Origin: Flavobacterium sp. Leaf82
GTDB taxonomy: Bacteria; Bacteroidota; Bacteroidia; Flavobacteriales; Flavobacteriaceae
Direction of reading: 5' to 3'
Assembly: GCF_001422725.1 (NCBI RefSeq)
Contig: NZ_LMMA01000032.1
Coordinates: 248,001-312,000, forward strand
DNA length: 64,000 bases
Below are positions 40,014 to 48,037 of this stretch, piece by piece (position 1 is the first letter of the stretch; each line of letters opens with the position of its first letter). Under the pieces are notes generated by a model. It searched no databases and was not told the origin of the DNA. It saw nothing but the letters and a program-made list of their open reading frames with translations. The translations under genes and the position numbers were made by a program.

Positions 40014-41225
40014 ATGTTGTTAGAATTCACAGTTGGGAATTTTTTGTCATTTAAAGAAAAAAAAACATTTAGTTTAGAAGCTTCTAGTATTACGGAATAT
40101 AAAAATAATATTGTTCAAAAAGGCAAATATAAAATACTTCGTTCTGCTGTTATTTATGGAGCGAATTCTAGTGGTAAAAGTAATTTTATTAAAGCTCTAG
40201 AATTTATGGTTGAAACAGTTAGAAACTCATCTAAATTAAATTCAACGGATAAATTAAATGCGAAACCTTTTTTACTCAATGATAAAACAGTTAATTTACC
40301 AAGTCATTTTGAAATTTTATTCACTAAATATGGAAAAAGATATAGGTATGGTTTCGAACTTGATAATGAAAGAATTCATGAAGAATGGCTATACATATTA
40401 AATGAAAATTCAAAAAAAGAAACTTTATATTTTATCAGAAATATTGATGGAATTGGAGTGGCTGATGTTTTTGAGGAGGCAAAAATATTTATTGAAAATA
40501 CGAAGGAGAATAGCTTGTTTATATCTTTGCTAGATCAGTTAAATATTGAAATAGGTAAGCAAATAATGGGAAGTTTCTCTTATATTTTTATACAATCTGG
40601 TGTAGAGCATGAGAAGTCTATTACTATGACGTCTTTAATGCATCAAACTAACAGTTATCAAGAAACAGTTGAAAAACTAATAAATAGATTAAATTTAGGT
40701 TTTCGATCTTTTCGTCTTGAATCGGACTCTAATGAGACTTTTAAAAAACGGATTAACACTATTCATAGTATTTTTGATGATAATGGAAAAATAGTTGGGG
40801 AGCGTGAATTTAAATTAGTTGAACATGAATCTTCAGGAACTAATAAAGTTTTTGATATTTCTGGTCATATTGCTTTTACGCTTTCGCTTGGATTGCACTT
40901 GTTTATTGATGAATTAGATGCGAAATTACACCCAATTTTAACTCAAGAGATTATTAAATTATTCAATAACCCAGAAACAAATCCTAATGATGCTCAACTA
41001 GTTTTTACTACTCATGATACTAATTTGCTTGGAGCAGGACTTTTTAGAAGAGACCAAATTTGGTTTACCGAAAAAGATAATTGTGAAGCAACTGATTTGT
41101 ACTCTTTATTGGAGTTTAAAGATGAAGAAGGGCATACAATTAGAAAAGATAGAAGTTTTGAAAAAGACTATATAAATGGTCGTTATGGTGCTATTCCGTA
41201 TATTTCAAACTTTCAAGAATTATAA
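40014..41225 (+). CDS. AAA family ATPase, RloA/AbiLi-like
   Basis: A 403-residue ABC/SMC-type ATPase of the AAA15 group. The Walker A motif GANSSGKS is at about residues 49-56, an ESSGTNKVF signature near 270, the Walker B FIDELDAKLHP near 295-305, and the switch histidine in FTTHDTNLL near 332; the C-terminal FEKDYINGRYGAIPYI is typical of the family. RloA proteins pair with RloB and resemble AbiL of lactococcal abortive infection, so a phage-defence role is likely. The gene is visibly richer in AT than its neighbours, and RloB follows after three bases. All expected motifs are intact. Confidence 0.87.
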   Translation: MLLEFTVGNFLSFKEKKTFSLEASSITEYKNNIVQKGKYKILRSAVIYGANSSGKSNFIKALEFMVETVRNSSKLNSTDKLNAKPFLLNDKTVNLPSHFEILFTKYGKRYRYGFELDNERIHEEWLYILNENSKKETLYFIRNIDGIGVADVFEEAKIFIENTKENSLFISLLDQLNIEIGKQIMGSFSYIFIQSGVEHEKSITMTSLMHQTNSYQETVEKLINRLNLGFRSFRLESDSNETFKKRINTIHSIFDDNGKIVGEREFKLVEHESSGTNKVFDISGHIAFTLSLGLHLFIDELDAKLHPILTQEIIKLFNNPETNPNDAQLVFTTHDTNLLGAGLFRRDQIWFTEKDNCEATDLYSLLEFKDEEGHTIRKDRSFEKDYINGRYGAIPYISNFQEL

Positions 41226-41228
41226 TCT

Positions 41229-41951
41229 ATGGCAAATATTATTAAAATTGACAATGCTGATCTTAAGCGACAAAAAAGAATAGAAAAAAAACGAAAAGAG
41301 AATACTAAAGAAGTACGAGTTTATTTTTTAATAGTTTGTGAAGGAGAAAAAACAGAACCTAATTATTTTAAGTCATTTAAATCAAATGTGAAATCATTTG
41401 TTTATACAATAGATACATTAGGAGAAGGTTCTAACACCAAGGATTTAGTAAAAAGAACTATCAAAGCGAGGGATAAGTCTAGTCAAAAATATGATAGAGT
41501 TTGGACTGTTTTTGATAGAGATAGTTTTAGTCCAGATAATTTTAACGGAGCTGTTCAATTAGCAAATAGTCAAGACATTAAAGTGGGATGGTCAAATGAG
41601 GCTTTCGAGCTTTGGTATTTATTACATTTTCAATATAGAAATACCTCAATGTCTAGAACAGAATATAAAAAAGCTATAGAAGATGAAATAAACGCTAAAA
41701 TAGCGAAAGAATCTAAAAGCAAAAAGCCTAAAAAGTTTGAGTATAAAAAAAATAGTACAGAAATGTACAATATTTTAGAAAAATATGGCAATCAAAATCA
41801 AGCAATTAAATGGGCTGAACAATTAATTGCAACACATACTTGCGAAAATTATGCTATTCATAATCCTTGTACTTTAATTCATCTTTTAGTTAAGGAATTA
41901 ATTGGCGAATCAGATGAATTGATGAAAGAAATAAAAGATAGAGATGCTTAG
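41229..41951 (+). CDS. RloB family protein (AbiLii-like)
   Basis: A 240-residue cytoplasmic protein. A basic N-terminal helix (KRQKRIEKKRKENTK) precedes the core VCEGEKTEPNYFKSF (about residues 36-50), VFDRDSF near 96 and NEAFELWYLLHF near 123; the glutamate and DxD-like pattern suggests a TOPRIM-type nuclease fold. With RloA it forms a two-gene unit that resembles ATPase-plus-TOPRIM defence systems. Its target (tRNA, DNA or other) cannot be read from the sequence. It converges on thrC with a shared terminator. Confidence 0.82.
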   Translation: MANIIKIDNADLKRQKRIEKKRKENTKEVRVYFLIVCEGEKTEPNYFKSFKSNVKSFVYTIDTLGEGSNTKDLVKRTIKARDKSSQKYDRVWTVFDRDSFSPDNFNGAVQLANSQDIKVGWSNEAFELWYLLHFQYRNTSMSRTEYKKAIEDEINAKIAKESKSKKPKKFEYKKNSTEMYNILEKYGNQNQAIKWAEQLIATHTCENYAIHNPCTLIHLLVKELIGESDELMKEIKDRDA

Positions 41952-41972
41952 TTTTACTATGAACGCTTAGAT

Positions 41973-42014
41973 AAAGCCAAGAATTATTAAGTTTTATTCT
42001 TGGCTTTTATTTTT
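41973..42014. terminator. Terminator between rloB and thrC
   Basis: AAAGCCAAGAAT (41973-41984) and ATTCTTGGCTTT (41996-42007) form a perfect 12-bp stem with a T-rich tail on the plus strand. Confidence 0.85.
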
Positions 42015-42030
42015 TCTAATATAAAGAATA

Positions 42031-43320
42031 CTACCCCAAAAAGGCCTTCAATTCCTCATAACTAGAAATCTTAACACTAACTTTTTCCTCATTAATAACA
42101 CTTTCAATTTGTTCCGGAATAGGAAGTGTAATACCCAATGCAGGTTCAACAACATCAAGGAATTTAATAGGATGTGCCGTTTCTAAGAAAACACCAATCG
42201 CATTCTCATGTTTTTGTAATTCTTTTTTCAAACCTAAATATCCAACTGCGCCGTGTGGTTCTGCGATATAACCGTTTGTATTGTATATTTGTTTTAGAGC
42301 TTCAAGAGTTTCTTCATCAGTATAACTATAAGAAGAGAAATCTTTTTCGAAAGCTTTTAAATCGTTGTTGTATAATTCCTGAATTCTGATAAAGTTACTT
42401 GGGTTTCCAACGTCCATAGCGTTAGAGATTGTTGCTTTAGAAGGTTTTGGATCATATTTTCCGCTTTCTAAGAATCTTGGTACAGTATCGTTTACGTTTG
42501 TAGACGCGACAAAATGTTCGATTGGTAAACCTAGTTTCTTTGCCATAATTCCGGCACAGATATTTCCAAAGTTTCCACTTGGGCAAGAAAAAACTAAAGG
42601 TTTGTTTTGGCTTTTCAAAGCTTTGTAAGCAAAGAAGAAATAGAACATTTGCGGCAACCAACGCGCAATATTAATAGAATTTGCCGAAGTAAGGTTTTTA
42701 TGCGCTAAAGTCTCGTCCAGAAACGCTTTTTTCACCATATCCTGGCAATCATCAAAAACACCGTCAACTTCCAGAGCTTTAATATTTTTTCCTAAAGTTG
42801 TCAATTGTTTTTCCTGAATATCGCTCACTTTTCCTGACGGATATAAAATCACAACATCAACGCCGTCAACGCCAAGAAATCCGCTTGCAACAGCTCCGCC
42901 CGTATCGCCCGAAGTCGCTACTAAAACCGTATTTTTACTGTCTTTTTTGTCTTTATTAAAATACGCCAGACAACGTGACATAAATCGCGCGCCAACATCT
43001 TTAAAAGCCATTGTAGGTCCGTGAAACAATTCAAGCGAGTAAATTCCGTTTTCGACTTCCACAACCGGAAAATCAAAAACCAGAGTATCAGCAATGATTT
43101 CTCTTAAATTATCTTCCGGAATTTCATCCCCCACAAATTGCTGAATCACATCAAATGCAATATCGTTATGGCTTAGATTTTCGATTACGTTAAAAAATGC
43201 AGGATTTAATGGCGTAATAGTTTGAGGAAAATACAATCCTTTATCACTCGCTAATCCTTGTATCACAGCTTCTTTAAACGAAACTTCTGGTGCATTATGG
43301 TTTAAACTGTAGTATTTCAT
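42031..43320 (-). CDS. thrC: Threonine synthase
   Basis: A PLP enzyme of 429 residues that converts O-phosphohomoserine to threonine, the last step of the pathway. MKYYSLNHNAPEVSFKEAV begins the family N-terminus; HGPTMAFKDVGARFMSR holds the PLP lysine, VATSGDTGGAVASGF the phosphate loop and SGNFGNICAG another conserved block. A TTG at 43341 could add seven residues, but the ATG at 43320 fits better. It follows thrB at 467 bases with repeats between, so it may be transcribed apart from thrAB. Confidence 0.93.
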   Translation of the reverse strand: MKYYSLNHNAPEVSFKEAVIQGLASDKGLYFPQTITPLNPAFFNVIENLSHNDIAFDVIQQFVGDEIPEDNLREIIADTLVFDFPVVEVENGIYSLELFHGPTMAFKDVGARFMSRCLAYFNKDKKDSKNTVLVATSGDTGGAVASGFLGVDGVDVVILYPSGKVSDIQEKQLTTLGKNIKALEVDGVFDDCQDMVKKAFLDETLAHKNLTSANSINIARWLPQMFYFFFAYKALKSQNKPLVFSCPSGNFGNICAGIMAKKLGLPIEHFVASTNVNDTVPRFLESGKYDPKPSKATISNAMDVGNPSNFIRIQELYNNDLKAFEKDFSSYSYTDEETLEALKQIYNTNGYIAEPHGAVGYLGLKKELQKHENAIGVFLETAHPIKFLDVVEPALGITLPIPEQIESVINEEKVSVKISSYEELKAFLG

Positions 43321-43416
43321 TTTTTTTGTGGCTTTAAGCAATAAGCTTTACGCTGTAAGTTTTGACTATTGCTTTTAATTATTTAAAATTTCAATAATTG
43401 TTATTCGGTTTGTTTT

Positions 43417-43519
43417 TGTCATTTCGACGTAAGGAGAAATCTTCGCAAGTAACTCCGTAAACTAAATCGATAATCTTTGTCGAGCTTCTCGTGAAGATTT
43501 CTCGTTCCTCGAAATGACA
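43417..43519. repeat. GTCATTTCGACG palindromic element, copy 3
   Basis: A 103-base imperfect palindrome from TGTCATTTCGACGTAAGGAG to CCTCGAAATGACA, with TTTGTCGAGCTTCTCG inside. It closely resembles the copies at 33769 and 37626. Confidence 0.8.
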
Positions 43520-43527
43520 AACTGTGT

Positions 43528-43671
43528 GTTTACGCTTTTTGTCTATACTTTGTCGACAAACTAGTGCGATTCCTCGTTCCTCGAAATAACAAACTGTATG
43601 TTTACGCTTTGTGTCTATACTTTGTCGACAAACTAGTGCGATTCCTCGTTCCTCGGAATGACAAACGTTAT
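43528..43671. repeat. Two tandem 72-bp units
   Basis: Direct copies at 43528-43599 and 43600-43671, each with GTTTACGCTTT, CTATACTTTGTCGACAAACT and CGATTCCTCGTTCCTCG. They look like truncated derivatives of the adjacent GTCATTTCGACG element. Confidence 0.78.
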
Positions 43672-43698
43672 GTTTTTTGTTTGCGTCTTTACTTTGCG

Positions 43699-43747
43699 GG
43701 ACTTCTCCCGGCCCGAAGCTTCGGGATCGGGATCGCTCAGTCTGACA
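43699..43747. repeat. CCCGAAGCTTCGGG element, inverse copy
   Basis: CTTCTCCCGGCCCGAAGC followed by TTCGGGATCGGGATCGCTC, the reverse orientation of the element at 33898-33990. Confidence 0.68.
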
Positions 43748-43787
43748 AACTTTGTCTTCTTATTTAATACATTTCACATTTCACATT

Positions 43788-44723
43788 TTACAAAATGCGT
43801 ACACCATCCGGATTAATTTTCGAAACGTGAATTTCATATGGTAAATTCATATTTTCGTAAACATCGCTCATGGCTTTTGCGATTTTGTCTGCGGTTTCTT
43901 TTCCTTTGCTTAAAGCAAAAATCGACGGGCCAGAACCTGAAATTCCAGAACCTAAAGCGCCATTTTCGAGAGCCGTTTGTTTGATTAAATCAAAACCCGG
44001 AATCAAAACGCTTCTTAAAGGTTCTACGATTTCGTCATGAAGCGATCTTCCAATCAAATCATAATCTTTGGTGTATAAACCTGCGATTAATCCGCCCACA
44101 TTTCCCCATTGCATGATCGCGCTTTTTAGGGAAACGGTTTGTTTTAAAACCGAACGCGCATCAGATGTTTTTAACTCAATTTGAGGATGAACCACCGTTG
44201 CAAACAATTCTTCCGGACTATCAATTCTGATAATGTCAAGCGGAGCATAACTTCTTACCAAAGTAAAACCACCCAAAAGGGCAGGAGCAACGTTGTCTGC
44301 ATGAGCGTTTCCGCTGGCTAATTTTTCGCCCTGCATCGCAAATTGCACCAAATCTTTACGAGAATAAGGTTGTCCTAATAATTCATTAATCCCAAAAACT
44401 GCTCCAGCAGAACTTGCAGCGCTGCTTCCAATTCCGCTTCCGGCTTTGATATTTTTATAGATTTCGATTTCAAACCCAAAAGTTATCGGATTAAAATCTC
44501 TTTGATAAGCTTCTAACATCGCTAAAGCCGCAACACCCGAAACGTTTTTCTCGGTTTCTAAAGGTAAATCGGCACCAACAATTTTAGTAATACGAACTCC
44601 TTTTTGATCTGTTTTTCGAACAATCATTTCATCACCCGCATTGTCTAAGCAAAGTCCAAGTACGTCAAATCCGCAGGAGAGATTCGCGATAGTTGCCGGG
44701 CAAAATAGTTTTATTTGTGTCAT
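43788..44723 (-). CDS. thrB: Homoserine kinase
   Basis: A 311-residue GHMP-family kinase that phosphorylates homoserine. The N-terminal CPATIANLSCGFDVLGLCLD and the phosphate-loop motif GSGIGSSAASSAGAVFG match the family, and the C-terminal SGISGSGPSIFAL is motif 3. It lies between thrA and thrC in the pathway gene group on the minus strand. The thrA-thrB gap carries a long palindrome (44727-44873) that may affect mRNA stability or partial termination. Confidence 0.93.
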   Translation of the reverse strand: MTQIKLFCPATIANLSCGFDVLGLCLDNAGDEMIVRKTDQKGVRITKIVGADLPLETEKNVSGVAALAMLEAYQRDFNPITFGFEIEIYKNIKAGSGIGSSAASSAGAVFGINELLGQPYSRKDLVQFAMQGEKLASGNAHADNVAPALLGGFTLVRSYAPLDIIRIDSPEELFATVVHPQIELKTSDARSVLKQTVSLKSAIMQWGNVGGLIAGLYTKDYDLIGRSLHDEIVEPLRSVLIPGFDLIKQTALENGALGSGISGSGPSIFALSKGKETADKIAKAMSDVYENMNLPYEIHVSKINPDGVRIL

Positions 44724-44726
44724 TTT

Positions 44727-44873
44727 ATTAAGGTTCTAAGTTGCTAAGGTTCTAAGTTTCTGAGTTTTCTTTTGCAACTTTTTATTTTTATGCTTCTAAG
44801 AATCTTAGGTTCTAAGTGGAAGATTTAAGGAAAAAACCTCAGAATCTTAGCAACTTAGAACCTTAGTACCTTT
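44727..44873. repeat. Long palindrome of CTAAG words between thrA and thrB
   Basis: The arm beginning AAGGTTCTAAGTTGCTAAGG (from about 44729) matches its downstream complement at 23 of 24 core positions, enclosing a central region with further CTAAG words. It lies wholly inside the thr operon. A smaller relative is at 18351-18423. Confidence 0.75.
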
Positions 44874-44875
44874 TT

Positions 44876-47323
44876 TTAATTATTTCCAATTCTAATAACA
44901 TCCGCAAAAATTCCTGAAGCGGTTACGGCTGCTCCGGCTCCGGCGCCTTTGATCAATAACGGCTGATCTACGTAACGATCTGTGTAGAAAAGTACGATAT
45001 TGTCTTTTCCTTCTAAGTTATAGAAAGGATGATCTTTTGCAATGAATTGAAGACCAACGCTTGCTTTTCCGTTTTCGAATTGAGCAACGTATTTCAATCT
45101 TGAATCTTTGGCTAAAGCTTCTTCATAAATACCTTCAAAATGAGCGGCGTGTTTGATTAGTGAAGCAAAAAAGTCTTCATTATTAGTGGTTTCTAAACAA
45201 TCTGCCGGTAAAAACGATTCGTTTGCGATGGCATCAATATCCATTTCGTAACCGCTTTCGCGAATTAAGATTAAGATTTTACGCGCAACGTCGATTCCGC
45301 TTAAGTCAATTTTTGGATCTGGTTCTGTAAATCCCTGAACTCCAGCTTCTTTTACTACATCATGAAAAGAATTATTCTTATCAAAATTGTTGAAAATAAA
45401 GTTCAGACTTCCAGATAAAACCGCCTGAATTTTATGCACTTTATCGCCCGAAGCAATTAAGTTTTTTACGGTATCTATAATTGGTAATCCCGCACCAACA
45501 TTGGTTTCAAATAAAAACGGTGCGTTGTATTGACGAGATAAACTTTTTAGTTTTTTATAATTATCGTAAGCAGATGAACAGGCAATTTTATTACAAGTTA
45601 CAACGGCAATACTTTCTTTTAAGAACTTCTCATACATTTCAGAAACGCTTGCATTTGCTGTAATATCAACAAAAATACTGTTACGTAAATTCAGTTCTTT
45701 GGCGCGTGCGATAAATTCTGTTGGAATCGCGTGTTCGCCTTTATCTAAAGCCAATTGCCAGTCTTTTAGTGAAATTCCGTCTTCATCAAAAAGCATTTTT
45801 CTGGAGTTTGATAAAGCAATTACGCGAACATTTATTTTTAGATTTTCTTTTAAGAACTTTCTTTGATTATGAATTTGTTCGATGAATTTTTCACCTACAT
45901 TTCCAACTCCCATTACAAATAGATTCAGCTGTTTTGTGTTTTCTTCAAAGAAGTTTTCGTGCAACGTATTCAACGCTTTTTTAACGTCTCTTTCGTTGAT
46001 TACAGTCGAAATATTACGTTCAGATGCACCTTGCGCAATAGCACGAATGTTTACGTTGTTTTTACCCAAAGTACTAAACATTCTTCCGCTTAAACCTTGG
46101 TGATTTTTCATGTTTTCACCAACCAAAGCAATAATGCAAAGGTCTTTTTCGACAATAGCAGGATCAATTTTGTTTTGTAAAATCTCTACTTCAAAAGCTT
46201 TATTTATTGCAGCTTCGGCATTTTCAGCGTCTGAATTTAGAATTCCGATACAAATCGAATGTTCAGAAGAAGCCTGAGTGATAAAAATAACATTGATTTT
46301 TTCCTGAGACAATACTTCAAACAAACGTCTTGATGAACCAGCAACTCCAATCATTCCGGGACCTTCAAGCGTTACTAACGAAATATTATCGATATGGCTG
46401 ATTCCTTTTACGACAGTATCTGTAGATGAAACCTGACTGGAAATTAAAGTTCCCTCAGCTTCCGGTTCGAAAGTATTTTTGATTAAAATTGGAATATTTT
46501 TTCTTAAAACAGGCTGAATCGTTGGCGGATACAAGACTTTTGCTCCAAAATGCGATAATTCCATCGCTTCCTGATATGAAATTGTTGCAATAGGCTGCGC
46601 TTGTTTTACGATTTTTGGGTTTGCAGTAAACATTCCGTTTACGTCAGTCCAGATTTCTAATTGTTCTGCATCCAGCGCTCCCGCAATTATTGCTGCAGTA
46701 TAATCAGAACCTCCACGACCTAAAGTAGTGGTAATTCCGTCAAGAGTTAAGGCTATAAATCCTGGTAAAATATTAATTTTTGATTGATTCTCTGCAAAGT
46801 ATTCCTGAATCAACTTATTCGAAACTTCAAAGTTTACAACCGCTTTTCCAAAATTGTTATTGGTTTTGATTAACTCGCGGCTGTCTTTATAAGAAATATT
46901 ATTATCAACCTGTTTATAAGCCTGCGCTATGATATAAGAGGAAAGTAATTCTCCAAAACTTAAGATTGTATCAGCAGTTCTTGGAGATAATTCGCCTAAT
47001 AAAAAGCAGCCATCCAATAAAGTTTCTAAGTGATTGATAATTCTTTTTACGTGACTTAATAAACTGCTTTGTTCGCTTACCGGAATTAAATCTTTTAAGG
47101 TATCAAGGTGTTTTTTCTCAATTTCGGCAACGATATCCCTAAAACTTTCGTCGTTTGCTGCCGCTTTTGCTGCTGCTAATTGCAATAAATCAGTGACTTT
47201 ACTTAATGCTGAAACGACAACAACTAATTTATCTTGTTTAGATTTTTGGTTTATAATTTCGAGAACGAGTTTTATATTTTGAGCATTGGCAACCGAAGTT
47301 CCGCCAAATTTTAATACTTTCAT
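44876..47323 (-). CDS. thrA: Bifunctional aspartokinase/homoserine dehydrogenase
   Basis: An 815-residue fusion catalysing the first and third steps from aspartate to homoserine. The N-terminal kinase (KFGGTSVANAQNI, then GRGGSDYTAAIIAGAL) spans about residues 1-290, tandem ACT domains about 310-460 bind effectors, and the dehydrogenase begins at LFVMGVGNVGEKFIEQI (about 470) with the NVGAGLPIIDT and FTEPDPKIDLSG motifs. The length matches E. coli ThrA (820). It is preceded by a threonine-rich leader peptide gene, so transcription attenuation by threonine is likely, alongside feedback through the ACT domains. Confidence 0.94.
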   Translation of the reverse strand: MKVLKFGGTSVANAQNIKLVLEIINQKSKQDKLVVVVSALSKVTDLLQLAAAKAAANDESFRDIVAEIEKKHLDTLKDLIPVSEQSSLLSHVKRIINHLETLLDGCFLLGELSPRTADTILSFGELLSSYIIAQAYKQVDNNISYKDSRELIKTNNNFGKAVVNFEVSNKLIQEYFAENQSKINILPGFIALTLDGITTTLGRGGSDYTAAIIAGALDAEQLEIWTDVNGMFTANPKIVKQAQPIATISYQEAMELSHFGAKVLYPPTIQPVLRKNIPILIKNTFEPEAEGTLISSQVSSTDTVVKGISHIDNISLVTLEGPGMIGVAGSSRRLFEVLSQEKINVIFITQASSEHSICIGILNSDAENAEAAINKAFEVEILQNKIDPAIVEKDLCIIALVGENMKNHQGLSGRMFSTLGKNNVNIRAIAQGASERNISTVINERDVKKALNTLHENFFEENTKQLNLFVMGVGNVGEKFIEQIHNQRKFLKENLKINVRVIALSNSRKMLFDEDGISLKDWQLALDKGEHAIPTEFIARAKELNLRNSIFVDITANASVSEMYEKFLKESIAVVTCNKIACSSAYDNYKKLKSLSRQYNAPFLFETNVGAGLPIIDTVKNLIASGDKVHKIQAVLSGSLNFIFNNFDKNNSFHDVVKEAGVQGFTEPDPKIDLSGIDVARKILILIRESGYEMDIDAIANESFLPADCLETTNNEDFFASLIKHAAHFEGIYEEALAKDSRLKYVAQFENGKASVGLQFIAKDHPFYNLEGKDNIVLFYTDRYVDQPLLIKGAGAGAAVTASGIFADVIRIGNN

Positions 47324-47500
47324 TTTTTTGTTTTTTAATAAGGTGCAAAGATTTTGAGTAACAAAGGTTCAAAGGTTATCAACTGTGAACTGAAACTGAA
47401 AACTGCGGCTTTTTTTTCTTTGTAAATGTTTTTTATGTATCCATTGCCTCTCTTCTTTTAAGAAAAAAGTATAGATAACCAGGATTATATGTAAAATGTA

Positions 47501-47515
47501 TACCCCTAAGGGGTA
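47501..47515 (-). promoter_or_regulatory. Hairpin overlapping the leader peptide stop (attenuator candidate)
   Basis: TACCCCTAAGGGGTA can fold as a 6-bp stem with a three-base loop in the mRNA and contains the last Pro codon and the TAG. Further on, a possible weak stem (GTATA with TATAC) runs into six T near 47467-47472 (minus strand), and another hairpin can form at about 47452-47473. Ribosome stalling on the Thr codons would cover the first hairpin. The exact alternative folds need computation. Confidence 0.5.
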
Positions 47516-47607
47516 GTAGTTGTTGTAGTAGAAATTGTTGTAGCAGCAATTGCAACTCTTGTTTGAGCTGTCATTGTAGAGTGATATTTTGCGCTGTTAC
47601 TTTTCAT
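47506..47607 (-). CDS. thrL: Threonine-rich leader peptide of the thr operon
   Basis: A 33-residue peptide beginning MKSNSAKYHSTMTAQTR and ending TTISTTTTTTP, with eight Thr and one Ile among the eleven residues before the stop. The Thr codons are mixed (ACA, ACT, ACC), so the run is not a simple repeat. It lies 182 bases upstream of thrA on the same strand. The arrangement matches E. coli ThrL, in which scarce threonyl-tRNA stalls the ribosome and prevents attenuation. Possible -7 boxes lie at 47625-47618 (TACTTTTG) and 47690-47683 (TATATTTG), minus strand. Confidence 0.8.
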   Translation of the reverse strand: MKSNSAKYHSTMTAQTRVAIAATTISTTTTTTP

Positions 47608-48037
47608 TTTGATTTTTCAAAAGTACAGTTTTTTATAAAAGTTAAAAAACCTAAAGACCTTTTTGCGAATATTTTAATATTTCAAATATAGGAAAAATAA
47701 TATTGAGTATTTGTTAAAATTAAAACTACAAATATGACTTATTCATATATTTCGGAGTTTTTTACAGACTTTCAACAATGAATAAAAGCCGAATCCTCTG
47801 CAAAAGCGATTAAAAATAACAGATTTTGTCCTATATGTTAAGTAGGAGAAAAATTTTGAAATTTTAAGATTATAATTAAAATCAATTCATATAGATAAAG
47901 ACTTAATTTTTGTCTGATATAGATTATGAAATAAGTAATAGGGAGGAAGTCAAAATGGCTAAATTTTAATTATTATGAACAAATGTTGCTTTTTAATATT
48001 GATTTGTTGAATTTTGACGTCTTAAAATACAAACATC
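47608..48037. other. 430-base divergent region between the thr leader and hutH
   Basis: It contains two perfect TAnnTTTG boxes for the thr operon (47618-47625 and 47683-47690, minus strand) and AT-rich sequence before hutH. Tiny frames near 47954 and 47976 on the plus strand encode fewer than 12 codons and are not taken as genes. No operator or riboswitch was recognised. Confidence 0.45.

Larger units (their letters stand above)
43321..43787. other. 467-base repeat-filled gap between thrB and thrC
   Basis: Three repeat blocks fill it: a GTCATTTCGACG palindrome (43417-43519), a 72-bp tandem duplication (43528-43671) and a CCCGAAGCTTCGGG element in inverse orientation (43699-43747). No clear promoter for thrC was found, and no gene is present. 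Confidence 0.65.

Noticed and set aside
43528..43671. CRISPR array suggested by two direct repeats
   Set aside because: The two 72-bp units abut without spacers and no cas gene is present.
43564..43767. 67-codon plus-strand frame with repeated RFLVPRN
   Set aside because: The repetition comes from the 72-bp tandem DNA repeat, not from protein selection.
47954..48011. Leader peptide for hutH
   Set aside because: The frames encode four and eleven residues and are not rich in histidine, so there is no support for attenuation.
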